From Chloroflexota bacterium (GTDB lineage: Bacteria; Chloroflexota; Dormibacteria; Dormibacterales; Dormibacteraceae): a stretch of DNA of 39,514 nucleotides. Position 1 is the stretch's first letter. Each line of letters starts with the position of its first letter. The notes under the pieces were generated by a model, which ran no database searches, was not told the origin of the DNA, and saw only the letters and a list, made by a program, of their open reading frames with translations. Shown here in pieces: positions 23,155 through 31,654 of the stretch. Made by a program: the position numbers and the translations under genes. Location: the NCBI GenBank assembly GCA_005880315.1, contig VBHB01000088.1, forward strand, positions 1 to 39,514, in the 5' to 3' direction.

Positions 23155-24339
23155 CTATTCGGCCGCGAGCCGCGCCGCCGACCCGGCCAGCACCTTCACG
23201 CCAATCTCGAGCGGGCCTTCGTCGATCCGGAATCCCGGCGAATGGTGGGCGGGGGGCGTGTCGCCCGGCGGCATGACGCCGAGCATGAAGTAGCACCCTG
23301 GAATTCGAGTCAGAAATTCCGCGAAATCGTCGCTCACGGTCAGCGGCCGACCCAGCACGCTGGCCTTGTCGCCGACCACCGATTCCGCCACGTCGAGGAC
23401 GGTACGGGTCACGTTGGGCTCGTTCACGAGAGGCACGGTTCCGTGCACCAGCTCCAGGTTCGAGCGCACCTCGAACTCACCGTCCACCTCATATAGGAGG
23501 TCACGCAGCCGGCCGAGCGCCTCTTCGCGCAGCGCCGGCGTGAACGTGCGCAGGCTGCCTTTGACGGTGACGCCGCGAGGCACGATGTTCCAGGCGCCGT
23601 CGCTGTAGATGTTGCCGACGGTCGTGTGGCACTGCACGCCGTCGTGCTCGAGCCCTTCGACGACGGTGTGCAGCCGCTCGACGAGAAATGCCTGTGCCGA
23701 CAGCACGTTGCCGCGGCGGCCCATCATGCCGCCGTGGCCGCCGGGTCCAGCGAAGCTGATCTCATAAGCGTCGGACCCCGCCCACATGAGACCCGGGCGT
23801 GTGATCACGGTTCCGGCCTCGGTGAAGCTGGTCACGTGCAGGCCGATGACGGAATCGGGGTGGTGGTCGTCGAGCAGGCCTTTGGCGATCATCGCTTTGG
23901 CTCCGCTCACGATCTCTTCCGCGGGCTGGAAAACGAACAGGAAGCGGCCGCTCACGTCCCAGATCCGCTCGACCAGGGTGCGCGCCACGCCGACCATGAT
24001 TCCCATGTGCGCGTCGTGCCCGCATGCGTGCATGCGGCCTTCGGCGCTGGATGCAAAGTCGACGCCAGACTCTTCATGGATCGGCAGAGCATCGATGTCC
24101 GCGCGCAGCATCACCGTCTTGCCGGGCTTGCCGGTATCGAGCAGCGCGACCACCCCGGTCTCGGTGGGACAGTGCTGCAGCTCGAGTCCGAGCATGCGCA
24201 GCCGCTCGCCGAGGTGCGTGCTCGTGTCGTGCTCGCTGAAGCTGACCTCGGGCCGGCGATGGAAATAGCGACGTAGCTCGATGACCTCGTCGATCACCGA
24301 TTTGCTCGGCAGCGGTGTGGTCTTCTGCTCGTCGCTCAT
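23155..24339 (-). CDS. M20D-family amidohydrolase / metallopeptidase
   Basis: The 394-residue protein is of the hippurate hydrolase / IAA-amino-acid hydrolase type, which removes N-acyl groups from amino acids or peptides. Metal-binding landmarks are RADIDALPI near 79-87, GRMHACGHDAHMG near 101-113, FQPAEE near 137-142 and a late AHHSPGFRID. The dimerisation insert begins around GPGGHGG. The start ATG overlaps the response-regulator stop as ATGA, so the two are coupled. There is no signal peptide, so it is cytoplasmic. In the context of a wall hydrolase it might process peptide turnover products, which is speculation. Confidence 0.9.
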   Translation of the reverse strand: MSDEQKTTPLPSKSVIDEVIELRRYFHRRPEVSFSEHDTSTHLGERLRMLGLELQHCPTETGVVALLDTGKPGKTVMLRADIDALPIHEESGVDFASSAEGRMHACGHDAHMGIMVGVARTLVERIWDVSGRFLFVFQPAEEIVSGAKAMIAKGLLDDHHPDSVIGLHVTSFTEAGTVITRPGLMWAGSDAYEISFAGPGGHGGMMGRRGNVLSAQAFLVERLHTVVEGLEHDGVQCHTTVGNIYSDGAWNIVPRGVTVKGSLRTFTPALREEALGRLRDLLYEVDGEFEVRSNLELVHGTVPLVNEPNVTRTVLDVAESVVGDKASVLGRPLTVSDDFAEFLTRIPGCYFMLGVMPPGDTPPAHHSPGFRIDEGPLEIGVKVLAGSAARLAAE

Positions 24340-25127
24340 TGAATCGACACCAGGCTGTATCCGCGTGCCGTCGCCCGTACAAAATTCTGGCCGAGGCCCT
24401 CTTCCAGCTCGTCGAGCCGCCGGCGCAGCGTGAGCAACGCCGAATGCACGGTCGAGTGCGCGGCGTCGGTGCGAAACAGCCCGGCCTGGATCAGATCGCG
24501 GGCAGTCGCCGGTTTCGACCCTTGGGCGAGGTGCAGGACGAGCGCGGTCTGCTGGGGCGTGAGGCGGATCTCACGCTCGCCGAGCTTCACCGAGCGCCGG
24601 GTGGGGTCGAACTCGAGACGCCCGAACTTGTAGCTGCCCGGCCGGCCGGTCCCGCGTTCGACCAGGCGGGCGGCCAGGTCGGAGTAGATGTGGGCCATCG
24701 GCACGTTGCCTTTTACGAAATATGAGCTGGCTCCCAGCTCGTAGGCGCGGCGGATGGCGGCCGAGTTGACCTGCGCCGCCGAGAGGACGATCACGGGGAG
24801 TCCGGGGTGATGCTCGCGGATCCAGGTCAGGAGCTCGAAGCCGGAGTCCTCGGTTTCGTCCAGGACGAGATCGAGCAGCACCGCCGCCACGCGCTCGCGA
24901 GAGAGCAGCTCCATCGCTTCCGGCGCCGAGGACGAGGCCGACGGCCGGTAGCCGAGATCGTGGAGGTCGATGCGCAGCTGCTGCTGCATTGCCGCCTCGT
25001 CCTCGACCACTAACACCGCCGAACCCAACACCTCCGCCGGCCTGAACACCTCGAGGCCGGGTGGGAGCGGCGGCAGCCGGACCTCGCGATTCTTGTTACG
25101 CTCGCGTCTAAAGGTGCGATTTTCCAA
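24336..25127 (-). CDS. OmpR/PhoB-type response regulator
   Basis: The 263-residue protein has a receiver domain at about 35-155 with the acidic pair VVEDE at 40-44, phospho-acceptor Asp86 in LLDLVLD and Lys139 in YFVKG. A C-terminal winged helix spans about 168-263, with REIRLTPQQTALVLHLAQG, VHSALLTLRRRLDELE and VRATARGYSL. The start TTG 25127 has AGGG 6 bases ahead; a longer TTG start at 25184 is possible. It is the first gene of the five-gene minus-strand operon that ends with the transglycosylase. It lies next to the receiver-only regulator and the giant kinase, so it is a natural output for that system. Confidence 0.88.
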   Translation of the reverse strand: MENRTFRRERNKNREVRLPPLPPGLEVFRPAEVLGSAVLVVEDEAAMQQQLRIDLHDLGYRPSASSSAPEAMELLSRERVAAVLLDLVLDETEDSGFELLTWIREHHPGLPVIVLSAAQVNSAAIRRAYELGASSYFVKGNVPMAHIYSDLAARLVERGTGRPGSYKFGRLEFDPTRRSVKLGEREIRLTPQQTALVLHLAQGSKPATARDLIQAGLFRTDAAHSTVHSALLTLRRRLDELEEGLGQNFVRATARGYSLVSIQ

Positions 25128-25249
25128 GGTTTGCCCTATGTGATTCTTAACGATTATTGGCGGGATGTGAACATTCAAACTCAACGGGGCCAGCGCATAC
25201 TCTCGTCAGAGCCTGGCAGTAGTTGGAAATACCAAGGGGTGTATTGGGG

Positions 25250-25366
25250 ATGACCTGGAAACTCAAGGTTGGACGCGTGGCCTTCGTTCTTGCTGTTGTG
25301 GCCGGCCTGGCCATCGCAGTGGCGGCGGACTATTACGACAGCGGCGACTGGAGCTGGCTCTTCTAG
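25250..25366 (+). CDS. 38-aa single-span membrane protein
   Basis: ATG 25250 opens a 38-codon frame reading MTWKLKVGR, then a hydrophobic span of about 18 residues (VAFVLAVVAGLAIAVAA), then an acidic aromatic tail DYYDSGDWSWLF. AAGGGGT lies 9 bases ahead of the start. Positive residues before and negative ones after the span predict N-in topology with the tail outside. It is isolated between two response-regulator genes and ends exactly where the convergent receiver gene ends. It could be a small membrane sensor or modulator of the kinase. No homologue is known to me. Confidence 0.65.
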   Translation: MTWKLKVGRVAFVLAVVAGLAIAVAADYYDSGDWSWLF

Positions 25367-25807
25367 TCAACTAGAGTCACCACTCTCCCGGCGCTCGCGT
25401 GAGCGCCGGATCGCCGGCGGGAGAAGTGCATAGAGGTCGGCTCTGTCGACCGCTTTGCTCATGTAACCGACGACATCCGGGTCGTCGGTGCCCGACGGGA
25501 ATACGGGGTAAGCCGTATAGAAGATCACGGGCAGCTTCTGCCCGCGCGTCCGCAGCTCGCTGAGCAGGCCCCAGCCGTCCATAGGCTCGGGCAGCATCAG
25601 GTCGATGATCGCCACCTCGGGTTGGTCTGACTGCGCCTTCTCGAGCGCCTGATCGGCGTCTTCCGCCATCGAAACCTTGTAGCCCAGCATGCGCAGGTCG
25701 GTCTCCAGGATCACCCGCCAGGCGCGCTCGTCGTCGACGACCAGGACCGTGGACCCGCGAAGATCCTCGGGAGTGGGCGCGATCGGCTTGGGCGGAGTGA
25801 AGGGCAC
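25367..25807 (-). CDS. Single-domain response regulator (receiver only)
   Basis: The 146-residue protein is one receiver domain: VVDDE at 24-28, phospho-acceptor Asp69 in IIDLMLPEP, Thr98 in FYTAYPV and Lys118 in YMSKA. There is no output domain, only a charged tail of about 15 residues. Stand-alone receivers act as phosphorelay intermediates (as Spo0F) or bind protein targets (as CheY). The start GTG 25807 gives a Pro-rich leader MPFTPPKPIAPTPED. It is divergent from the giant kinase gene, with 91 bases between them, so a joint promoter region is likely. Confidence 0.9.
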   Translation of the reverse strand: MPFTPPKPIAPTPEDLRGSTVLVVDDERAWRVILETDLRMLGYKVSMAEDADQALEKAQSDQPEVAIIDLMLPEPMDGWGLLSELRTRGQKLPVIFYTAYPVFPSGTDDPDVVGYMSKAVDRADLYALLPPAIRRSRERRESGDSS

Positions 25808-25898
25808 GGGCTTCTAGTGCCTGGTTCCGGAAGGCATCTTCATCGTCTAAACGAATTCGGTCCGGACTCCGGAACACGACACTTGGCGCAGTATATCG

Positions 25899-28800
25899 GT
25901 GGCAATGGCGAGTCCTGCCCGTAGCAAGCACAGGAGACGCCGGCCGTCCGGACTCATAGAGGCCCCGGAGCTGAACGGGTCCAGGCCCAAAAGACCGGTG
26001 AGCGAGCGGCGGCCGCCGGTGGAAACGCAGGCTCCGAATCCCGCCGGCCTGGTGCACGAGCTGGGCAGCTGCGTCACCGAGGCTGACATCGTCCAGGTCC
26101 TGTACCGCGGGCTCAACCCCCTGTTCGGCTACGACGTGGTGAACCTCCACGTACTGGAGCGGGAGGGCTGGTACCACTCGCTGCCGATGGACTCCGGCGT
26201 CCTCCAGGACCTGCGCAGGCGCCCGCTGAGCGGCTCCATGTTCGCCAAGCAGTACGCCAACCCCCGCACGACGGTCATCCCAGGCGATCCAAGGCGGCTG
26301 TCGGCGGCCAAAGGTCCGGGCGCGGGCCGCACGCCCAAGTTCGTGATCTGGGTCCCGATCGAGCACCAGGGAGAGGTCATCGGCAGCGTCATTTACCAGG
26401 GCTACCGCAGCCGCCGAGTGCCGCCCTCGGAGACGGCCTTCCTCAACGAGGTGCACCGCCGCCTGGGCGTGCTGCTCGCCAACGCGTATCTGAACGAGCT
26501 GACCCGCAACCAGGCCAGGCGCCTGGAGGCCCTCAACAGCATCGCCAGGGCGATGGCGTCCACCCTTGACGAGGCCAGTGTGCTGACCGCCCTGCAAACC
26601 ACGCTCAGCCAGCTGCTTCCCGTCGACGTGCTGCACATGGCCGCGCTCGAGCAAGACCAGCCCGATCGAGTCCGGCTTCTCACCGTCAAGGCGGATTCGG
26701 CGCCGACTCTGCGCTGGGCCGCGATGCGGTCGCCACAGGTCCGCGCAGTAAGGACGATCGTGCGCGACCCCAAGCCGCTGCTCACCCACGAGCCGGGCTC
26801 GGCCTTGTGGGTGCCGATCAAAGAGGCGGGGGCAGTGCGAGGAGCCTTGGGAATCCAGGCCAACAGGTCTTACGCATACGAGGCCTCGACTGCGGCCTTC
26901 CTCGAGCTGGTCGCCGACGAGGTGACCCTCGCCCTACGCAACGCTCGCAGCTACGAGGCCATCGAGGGCCAACGCCGGCGACTCGAGGTGGTCAACTCGA
27001 TCGGCCGCCGGCTGGCGTCGAGCCTCGACCGCTGGTCGATCATGCGCACGTTGCGCGAGGAGCTGTCGCACTTCCTCGACTTCGACGGTTTCATCCTCGC
27101 CACCATCACGCAGTCCAAAGAAGGCCCGGTGGCCGAGGGCTACCAGTACGTGGCCGGCGTCGAGGAGGTCGTGCCTCCGGTCGCCCTGGCCGTCACGGGC
27201 CCATCGCGAGAGGCGTTCGAAACCGGCCAGCCGGTCCTCGTGCGCAGCTCGCCGTGGGCCAGAGCCTTTGCCCGCAAAGGCCTGGAGAGGGAGCGGTGGA
27301 ATGTGGGCAGTGGAGCCGCCGTGTTCCCCTCCGGTCCGCCTGGCGACCCGCGCATGATCTCGCGTTCATTCGTGTGGGTGCCGGTGCTGAGTGGCGACCG
27401 CATCACCGCCATGCTCTCGCTGCAGTCGTATCGCGAGGGGGCGTTCGACGAGTGGCACGTGAAGCTGCTCCAGGACGTCGCCGCGCACGTGAGCTTGGCC
27501 CTCGCCAACGCCGACCACTTTGCGGAAGCGCAGGCTGAGCGGGCGCGGCTGGAGGCGCTGCACGTCCTCGAGATGGGGGTGGCCGGCGCATCCGATGAGA
27601 GCCAGATCGCGGATGCGGTTTTCGGCGCGGTCAGCGACTACACCGACGCGACGCACGTCGTGCTCGCCTACCTCGACGTCGGTGGCAACGTCATCGGCTT
27701 CACCGGTGAGCGTGGCGGGCCGACGGGAATGCTAGGGCCGATTCCCATCACGGAGGCCCCCTTCTTCCGTCGCCTGATCGAAGCCGGCGGCAAAGTCATG
27801 GACTCGGTGCAGCCCGTCGACGAGGATCTTCTCGGCCCGCTCGGCCACTACATCTTTTCGCGCAAGCCGAACGAGGTGGTGTGGGTGCCGATCATGCAGG
27901 GCGAGCGGGTGGTCGCCGGCATCTCGGCGCTGCGCGTCGACGGTGGCCGGTTCCTACCCGCTCACCTCAAGCTGCTCGAGGCGGCCGCGCCGGTGGTCGG
28001 CATCGCGTTGAGGACGATGCGGCTCCACCACGCCAACGAGCTCGCCCTCGCGCAATCGGTTCGCATCCAGGAGCTGGCGGCCCTGGCCGGGCACGAGCTC
28101 ACCAGCGTGGTGTCGAACATCGCCGACCAGGCGCGCACGATGCTGGAATCAGCGGGCGTCGCCTGCTGGGCGTTCGACACGGAAGGACGCGTCAGCGCCA
28201 CGCGGGCCAGCGGCGAGCCGGCGGCCGAGTCCGTTCTGGCCTGGGCCGGCCTCAATAGCGAGGACAGCTGGCGCCAGGCGCCCACCGGAATTCTGGCGGG
28301 TGAAGCCGACGGCCAAGCATGGAGCCTGATCCCGCTCTGGTATGGCGACCGCCTCGTCGGCGCGATCGGCTCCGTTCACGCGGCCACCCATATGGCCGAG
28401 CCGCCACCCGCGCTGGAGTTCGCGCGGCACGCGGCGGTCGCGATCGAGAACGCCCGGCTGGTCGCAGAGACGCGCGGCCGCATCACCACCCTCGAGGCCG
28501 TAGCCAGGTTCACGGAGCTGACCCCCACCGAGCCGGATCGCGCCCGCTCCGAGATGGGGCGATTGGTCGGAAGCACGCTGGCGTCATCGCAGGGTCAGCT
28601 GTGGCTGTTGGAGGACGGGCATCTCGTCCGTCGTGCACCGGACGGCGAGGCCGCTCCGAAGGTGCCAGTCGACGAGCCTGCACAGCTGCTCCGCGCGCTC
28701 ATCTCGGCTAGCGGGGCGCGCCGCATGCGGGCACTGCTCGACCTCCTCGGCGCGTCGCCGGATGCATTCGGCCTCCCGATCCAGGTCGAGGGCCGCCTCG

Positions 28801-29984
28801 TCGGCCTGCTGGTGGCACGCATGACCGCAGGAGCGTCGGAGACGCGCCGCCTCGCGGGCGTTCTTGCCGGCCAGGCCGCGGTCCTCATCGGCCAGCTCGA
28901 GCTGGTCGACGCCCTCGAGCGCGAGCGCCAGATGATGAACGCCATCCTTCGCCACTCGCCGGTGGGCGTGATGCTGGAGGATGCCGACGGCCGCATCGTG
29001 TACGCAAACCCCGAAGTCGAGGCGATCTATCACCTCCAGGCGGCGGACATGCCTGGAAAGAAGCTTTCCGAGATCTACGCTGCAGCCGGCGCCGAGCGAA
29101 GCGATGAGGACCAGGCCGATGGCACGCTGGAGCTGCGCATGGGCGACCCCGTGCGCATGGTGCATGTGCGGCGCGTGGTCATCCCCGGACTCGAGGGCGA
29201 GCCCGCCGGCATCCTCACGCTGCATGAGGACGTCACCGCACAGCGCCTCGCCCTGGAAGCGAAGGACCTGATGCTCCGCGCCATCGGCCACGAGGTGCGG
29301 AGCCCGGCCGCGGCCATGAAGAACACGCTGGCCGGCATCATGCAATGGGACAGCACCATCGATGCCGGCGGCCGGCGCGAGCTGCTGCAGGAGGCGTACG
29401 AATCGTCCGACCGCCTGCTGAGCCTCGTCGAGAGCCAGCTGATCATCGCCAAGCTCGAGACCCGGCACTTCGAGCCAACCCCGGAGCCGGTCGACCTGGC
29501 GTCGACGCTGGAAGGTGTTATGGGGGTCATCCGCCACCGCTACGCCGAGCGCGCCCTCGCGGTCGAGGTGAACCTCCGCGAGGGACTGCCGCCTGCCCTT
29601 TGTGAACCCGCCCACCTGGCCCAGGTGCTCACGAACCTGATCGGCAACGCGCTCGAGTACACCTCCGGAGGGGTGTCCGTGCAAGCGCGTGCCGCATCGC
29701 GTGGCTGGCTCGAGGTGACGGTCGCCGACCACGGTCCGGGTCTCCCGGCGGGCAGCCTCGAGAGCCTGTTCGAGAAGACCGGCCCGGCCGGTCGCAACCG
29801 GTCGCAGGGAGGCCTCGGCCTCGGTCTCTACTTGTGCCGTCTGGTCGTCGAGCGCAGCTTTGGGGGCCGGATCTGGGTGGCATCTAGCGATCACGGGGGC
29901 ACGACGTTCCGGTTCACGGTGCCCGCGATCGCCGCTTCGACCAGCAAGACACGCGTGGGCGAATCCGTCACCACTACTAGGTAG
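25899..29984 (+). CDS. Multi-GAF/PAS sensor histidine kinase
   Basis: The 1361-residue kinase lacks membrane spans. It is built of about six repeated GAF-like modules of roughly 130-180 residues (about 47-191, 207-346, 360-534, 549-701, 722-848 and 861-994), each ending in a helix such as ALRNARSYEA or LALANADHF. A PAS domain follows at about 1008-1105 with HSPVGVMLEDADGRIVYANP. The transmitter has the H box AIGHEVRSP with His1131, the N box LTNLIGNALEY with Asn1250, DHGPGLP and GGLGLGLYL. The start is GTG 25899; ATG 25905 is equally possible. The many GAFs suggest sensing of several small ligands or gases, but no haem or cyclic-nucleotide residue can be assigned. Confidence 0.93.
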   Translation: MAMASPARSKHRRRRPSGLIEAPELNGSRPKRPVSERRPPVETQAPNPAGLVHELGSCVTEADIVQVLYRGLNPLFGYDVVNLHVLEREGWYHSLPMDSGVLQDLRRRPLSGSMFAKQYANPRTTVIPGDPRRLSAAKGPGAGRTPKFVIWVPIEHQGEVIGSVIYQGYRSRRVPPSETAFLNEVHRRLGVLLANAYLNELTRNQARRLEALNSIARAMASTLDEASVLTALQTTLSQLLPVDVLHMAALEQDQPDRVRLLTVKADSAPTLRWAAMRSPQVRAVRTIVRDPKPLLTHEPGSALWVPIKEAGAVRGALGIQANRSYAYEASTAAFLELVADEVTLALRNARSYEAIEGQRRRLEVVNSIGRRLASSLDRWSIMRTLREELSHFLDFDGFILATITQSKEGPVAEGYQYVAGVEEVVPPVALAVTGPSREAFETGQPVLVRSSPWARAFARKGLERERWNVGSGAAVFPSGPPGDPRMISRSFVWVPVLSGDRITAMLSLQSYREGAFDEWHVKLLQDVAAHVSLALANADHFAEAQAERARLEALHVLEMGVAGASDESQIADAVFGAVSDYTDATHVVLAYLDVGGNVIGFTGERGGPTGMLGPIPITEAPFFRRLIEAGGKVMDSVQPVDEDLLGPLGHYIFSRKPNEVVWVPIMQGERVVAGISALRVDGGRFLPAHLKLLEAAAPVVGIALRTMRLHHANELALAQSVRIQELAALAGHELTSVVSNIADQARTMLESAGVACWAFDTEGRVSATRASGEPAAESVLAWAGLNSEDSWRQAPTGILAGEADGQAWSLIPLWYGDRLVGAIGSVHAATHMAEPPPALEFARHAAVAIENARLVAETRGRITTLEAVARFTELTPTEPDRARSEMGRLVGSTLASSQGQLWLLEDGHLVRRAPDGEAAPKVPVDEPAQLLRALISASGARRMRALLDLLGASPDAFGLPIQVEGRLVGLLVARMTAGASETRRLAGVLAGQAAVLIGQLELVDALERERQMMNAILRHSPVGVMLEDADGRIVYANPEVEAIYHLQAADMPGKKLSEIYAAAGAERSDEDQADGTLELRMGDPVRMVHVRRVVIPGLEGEPAGILTLHEDVTAQRLALEAKDLMLRAIGHEVRSPAAAMKNTLAGIMQWDSTIDAGGRRELLQEAYESSDRLLSLVESQLIIAKLETRHFEPTPEPVDLASTLEGVMGVIRHRYAERALAVEVNLREGLPPALCEPAHLAQVLTNLIGNALEYTSGGVSVQARAASRGWLEVTVADHGPGLPAGSLESLFEKTGPAGRNRSQGGLGLGLYLCRLVVERSFGGRIWVASSDHGGTTFRFTVPAIAASTSKTRVGESVTTTR

Positions 29985-30029
29985 TGGGGAATCGACGCGG
30001 GGGTGCCGGCGCAAGGCGCCCGTCTTCAG

Positions 30030-30049
30030 CCGCACCCGTCTGGGTGCGG
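30030..30049. repeat. Perfect hairpin between the kinase and the kinase-like gene
   Basis: CCGCACCC and GGGTGCGG form an 8-base stem around GTCT. A smaller GGCGC-AAG-GCGCC hairpin precedes it at 30008-30020. No T-run follows, so it is not a classical terminator. It sits 12 bases before the ATG at 30062 and could tune translation of that gene relative to the kinase. Confidence 0.55.
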
Positions 30050-30061
30050 GTGGGTGGCGGG

Positions 30062-30766
30062 ATGGAATCCGTGCCCGATCACGGCCGCCACGGACCCGCC
30101 GACCGCGACTTCCCGCCTCCGGGCGGACCCTGGGAACCTGTCTCGCTCAACGGCAAGCTGGTCGGCTGGGCCGAGCACGGGGGATTGGCGCAGGCAAGGC
30201 GGTGCGCGGAGATCGGCGAGCAGCTCGCCGAAGAGGAGCGCTCGCATCTCCTCGGGCGTCTCGGCCACAAGCTGCGCTCCGCTGTGCTCGCTCTCCAGGA
30301 GTCGGCGCGCCAGGCGGCGTTCGGCCGCCCGGAGCTGCTCGAAGCGGTGTTCGAGCAGGCGCAGGAGGTGGGGCGGCGCGCAGCGGCTGTCGAAGCGGCG
30401 GCCATTCAGCCGAAAGACGCCGCGCGCGGTGTCGTGCTCGGTGCGGTGCTCAACCTCTCGCTGCCGATCGCGGCTCGCGAGCTGCCGGCGGGAGCTGTCG
30501 TGGTCGGCTCGGAGACGGCGCTTGTCGAGGCGTTTTCTCGCATCCAGGAATGGATGGGCGGGCCGGGGATGACCATCGCCGCGGAACAGGTGGGGTCGTG
30601 GTGGAAGATCAGCGTGGCGCCCGGCGGCGACCGAAAGCCGCTGGCGGTGCCTGAGATGGGCGAGCCTCTGATCCGGTTGATCGTCGACATCCACCTGGAA
30701 GGCTGGCTCGACGTCGGCCCGCCCGACGGCGCCGACGTCTACCTGCCCGCCCAAGCGTCCCGCTGA
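30062..30766 (+). CDS. Degenerate histidine-kinase-like protein, candidate Spo0B/ChpT-like phosphotransferase
   Basis: The 234-residue protein aligns by eye along a whole kinase core. Helix RSHLLGRLGHKLRSAVLALQ carries His69 in an H-box-like setting. A second helix AVFEQAQEVGRRAAAVEAAA follows. The ATPase-like part has RIQEWM where an N box with Asn should be, APGGDRK where DxGxG should be, and PLIRLIVDIHLEGWLDV in place of the final helix. ATP binding is therefore unlikely, but the phosphorylatable His remains, as in Spo0B and ChpT. ATG 30062 is preceded by a G-rich stretch; a GTG at 29984 overlapping the kinase stop is an alternative. The function is inferred. Confidence 0.72.
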   Translation: MESVPDHGRHGPADRDFPPPGGPWEPVSLNGKLVGWAEHGGLAQARRCAEIGEQLAEEERSHLLGRLGHKLRSAVLALQESARQAAFGRPELLEAVFEQAQEVGRRAAAVEAAAIQPKDAARGVVLGAVLNLSLPIAARELPAGAVVVGSETALVEAFSRIQEWMGGPGMTIAAEQVGSWWKISVAPGGDRKPLAVPEMGEPLIRLIVDIHLEGWLDVGPPDGADVYLPAQASR

Positions 30767-30767
30767 G

Positions 30768-31544
30768 GTGGCTGCGGTTCAGCGCGTGGTGGCTCCCAAT
30801 CCCGGTCCCTACACGGGTCCGGGCACCAACACATGGATCGTCGACGCGGGTCCGGTGGCGTTGGTCATCGATCCAGGTCCAGACGACGACAGGCACCTGG
30901 AAGCGCTGGAGAAGCGCATTGGGTCGGCCACAGTCGGTGTCGTGCTGGTCACGCATTCGCACCCCGACCACCTGCCTTTGGCGGAGCGGTTTGCGGCGCG
31001 GCATCGCGCCACCGTTCGCCGCTTTCCGGAGCTGGGAGACGAGGACGTCGTCCGCGTCGGCAACCTCAACGTGACCGCTCTGCACACGCCCGGCCACAGC
31101 GCCGACCACCTCAGCTTCTGGCTGCCGCAGGAGCGCGCGATGTTCACGGGCGACCTCGTCCTGGGGCGCGGCAGCTCCATGGTCACGTATCCGGAGGGCG
31201 ACGTCGCCGCCTATCTGCGCTCGCTCGAGCGGCTGGCCGCGCTGCAACCGAAGATGCTGTTCCCGGGTCACTGGGACCCGGTGACCGATGCGATGGGGAA
31301 GCTCGACGAATACCGCACCCACCGGCTCGACCGCGAAGTCCAGGTGCTCGCCGAGGTGCGGCGCGGCCGCGGCACCGCGAGGGACCTCACGCGCCGGGTG
31401 TACGGCCCGGAGCTTGGCGGAGAGCTGATGGTCGCGGCCGAGATGACGCTGCGCGCGCACCTGAAGAAGCTGGTCGACGACGGGGTCGTGAAGCTGCGCC
31501 TCGTGAAGGGCGAAGAGGTCTTCGAAAAGTCAGGCTCCACGTAA
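30768..31544 (+). CDS. MBL-fold hydrolase, LACTB2-like
   Basis: The 258-residue metallo-beta-lactamase-fold protein begins NPGPYTGPGTNTWIV, has the metal motif THSHPDHLPL near residues 63-72, a second His in HTPGHSADHL, Asp in FTGDLVLG and a final His in FPGHWDP. A C-terminal winged-helix tail from about 195 (VRRGRGTARDLTRRVYG) is typical of the LACTB2 group, some of which are RNases or thioesterases. GTG 30768 follows the kinase-like gene by 1 base, so they are probably cotranscribed. Confidence 0.88.
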   Translation: MAAVQRVVAPNPGPYTGPGTNTWIVDAGPVALVIDPGPDDDRHLEALEKRIGSATVGVVLVTHSHPDHLPLAERFAARHRATVRRFPELGDEDVVRVGNLNVTALHTPGHSADHLSFWLPQERAMFTGDLVLGRGSSMVTYPEGDVAAYLRSLERLAALQPKMLFPGHWDPVTDAMGKLDEYRTHRLDREVQVLAEVRRGRGTARDLTRRVYGPELGGELMVAAEMTLRAHLKKLVDDGVVKLRLVKGEEVFEKSGST

Positions 31545-31654
31545 CCGGCGTCCGCCTACAGGCCGCGCGTTGTCTGACGTACTGTCCATGGAGTGACCGA
31601 ACGGCCTCCTATCCTGTCCATCTCCGCCAAGGAGCTCGAAACCTGGCTGACGGC

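Noticed and set aside
28584..30035. A 483-codon open frame antisense to the kinase transmitter
   Set aside because: It is a shadow of the high-GC kinase gene. Its product is low-complexity and has no family motifs, whereas the plus strand has every kinase box.
30008..30049. Terminator between the kinase and the kinase-like gene
   Set aside because: The hairpins are strong but no T-run follows and the next gene starts at once.
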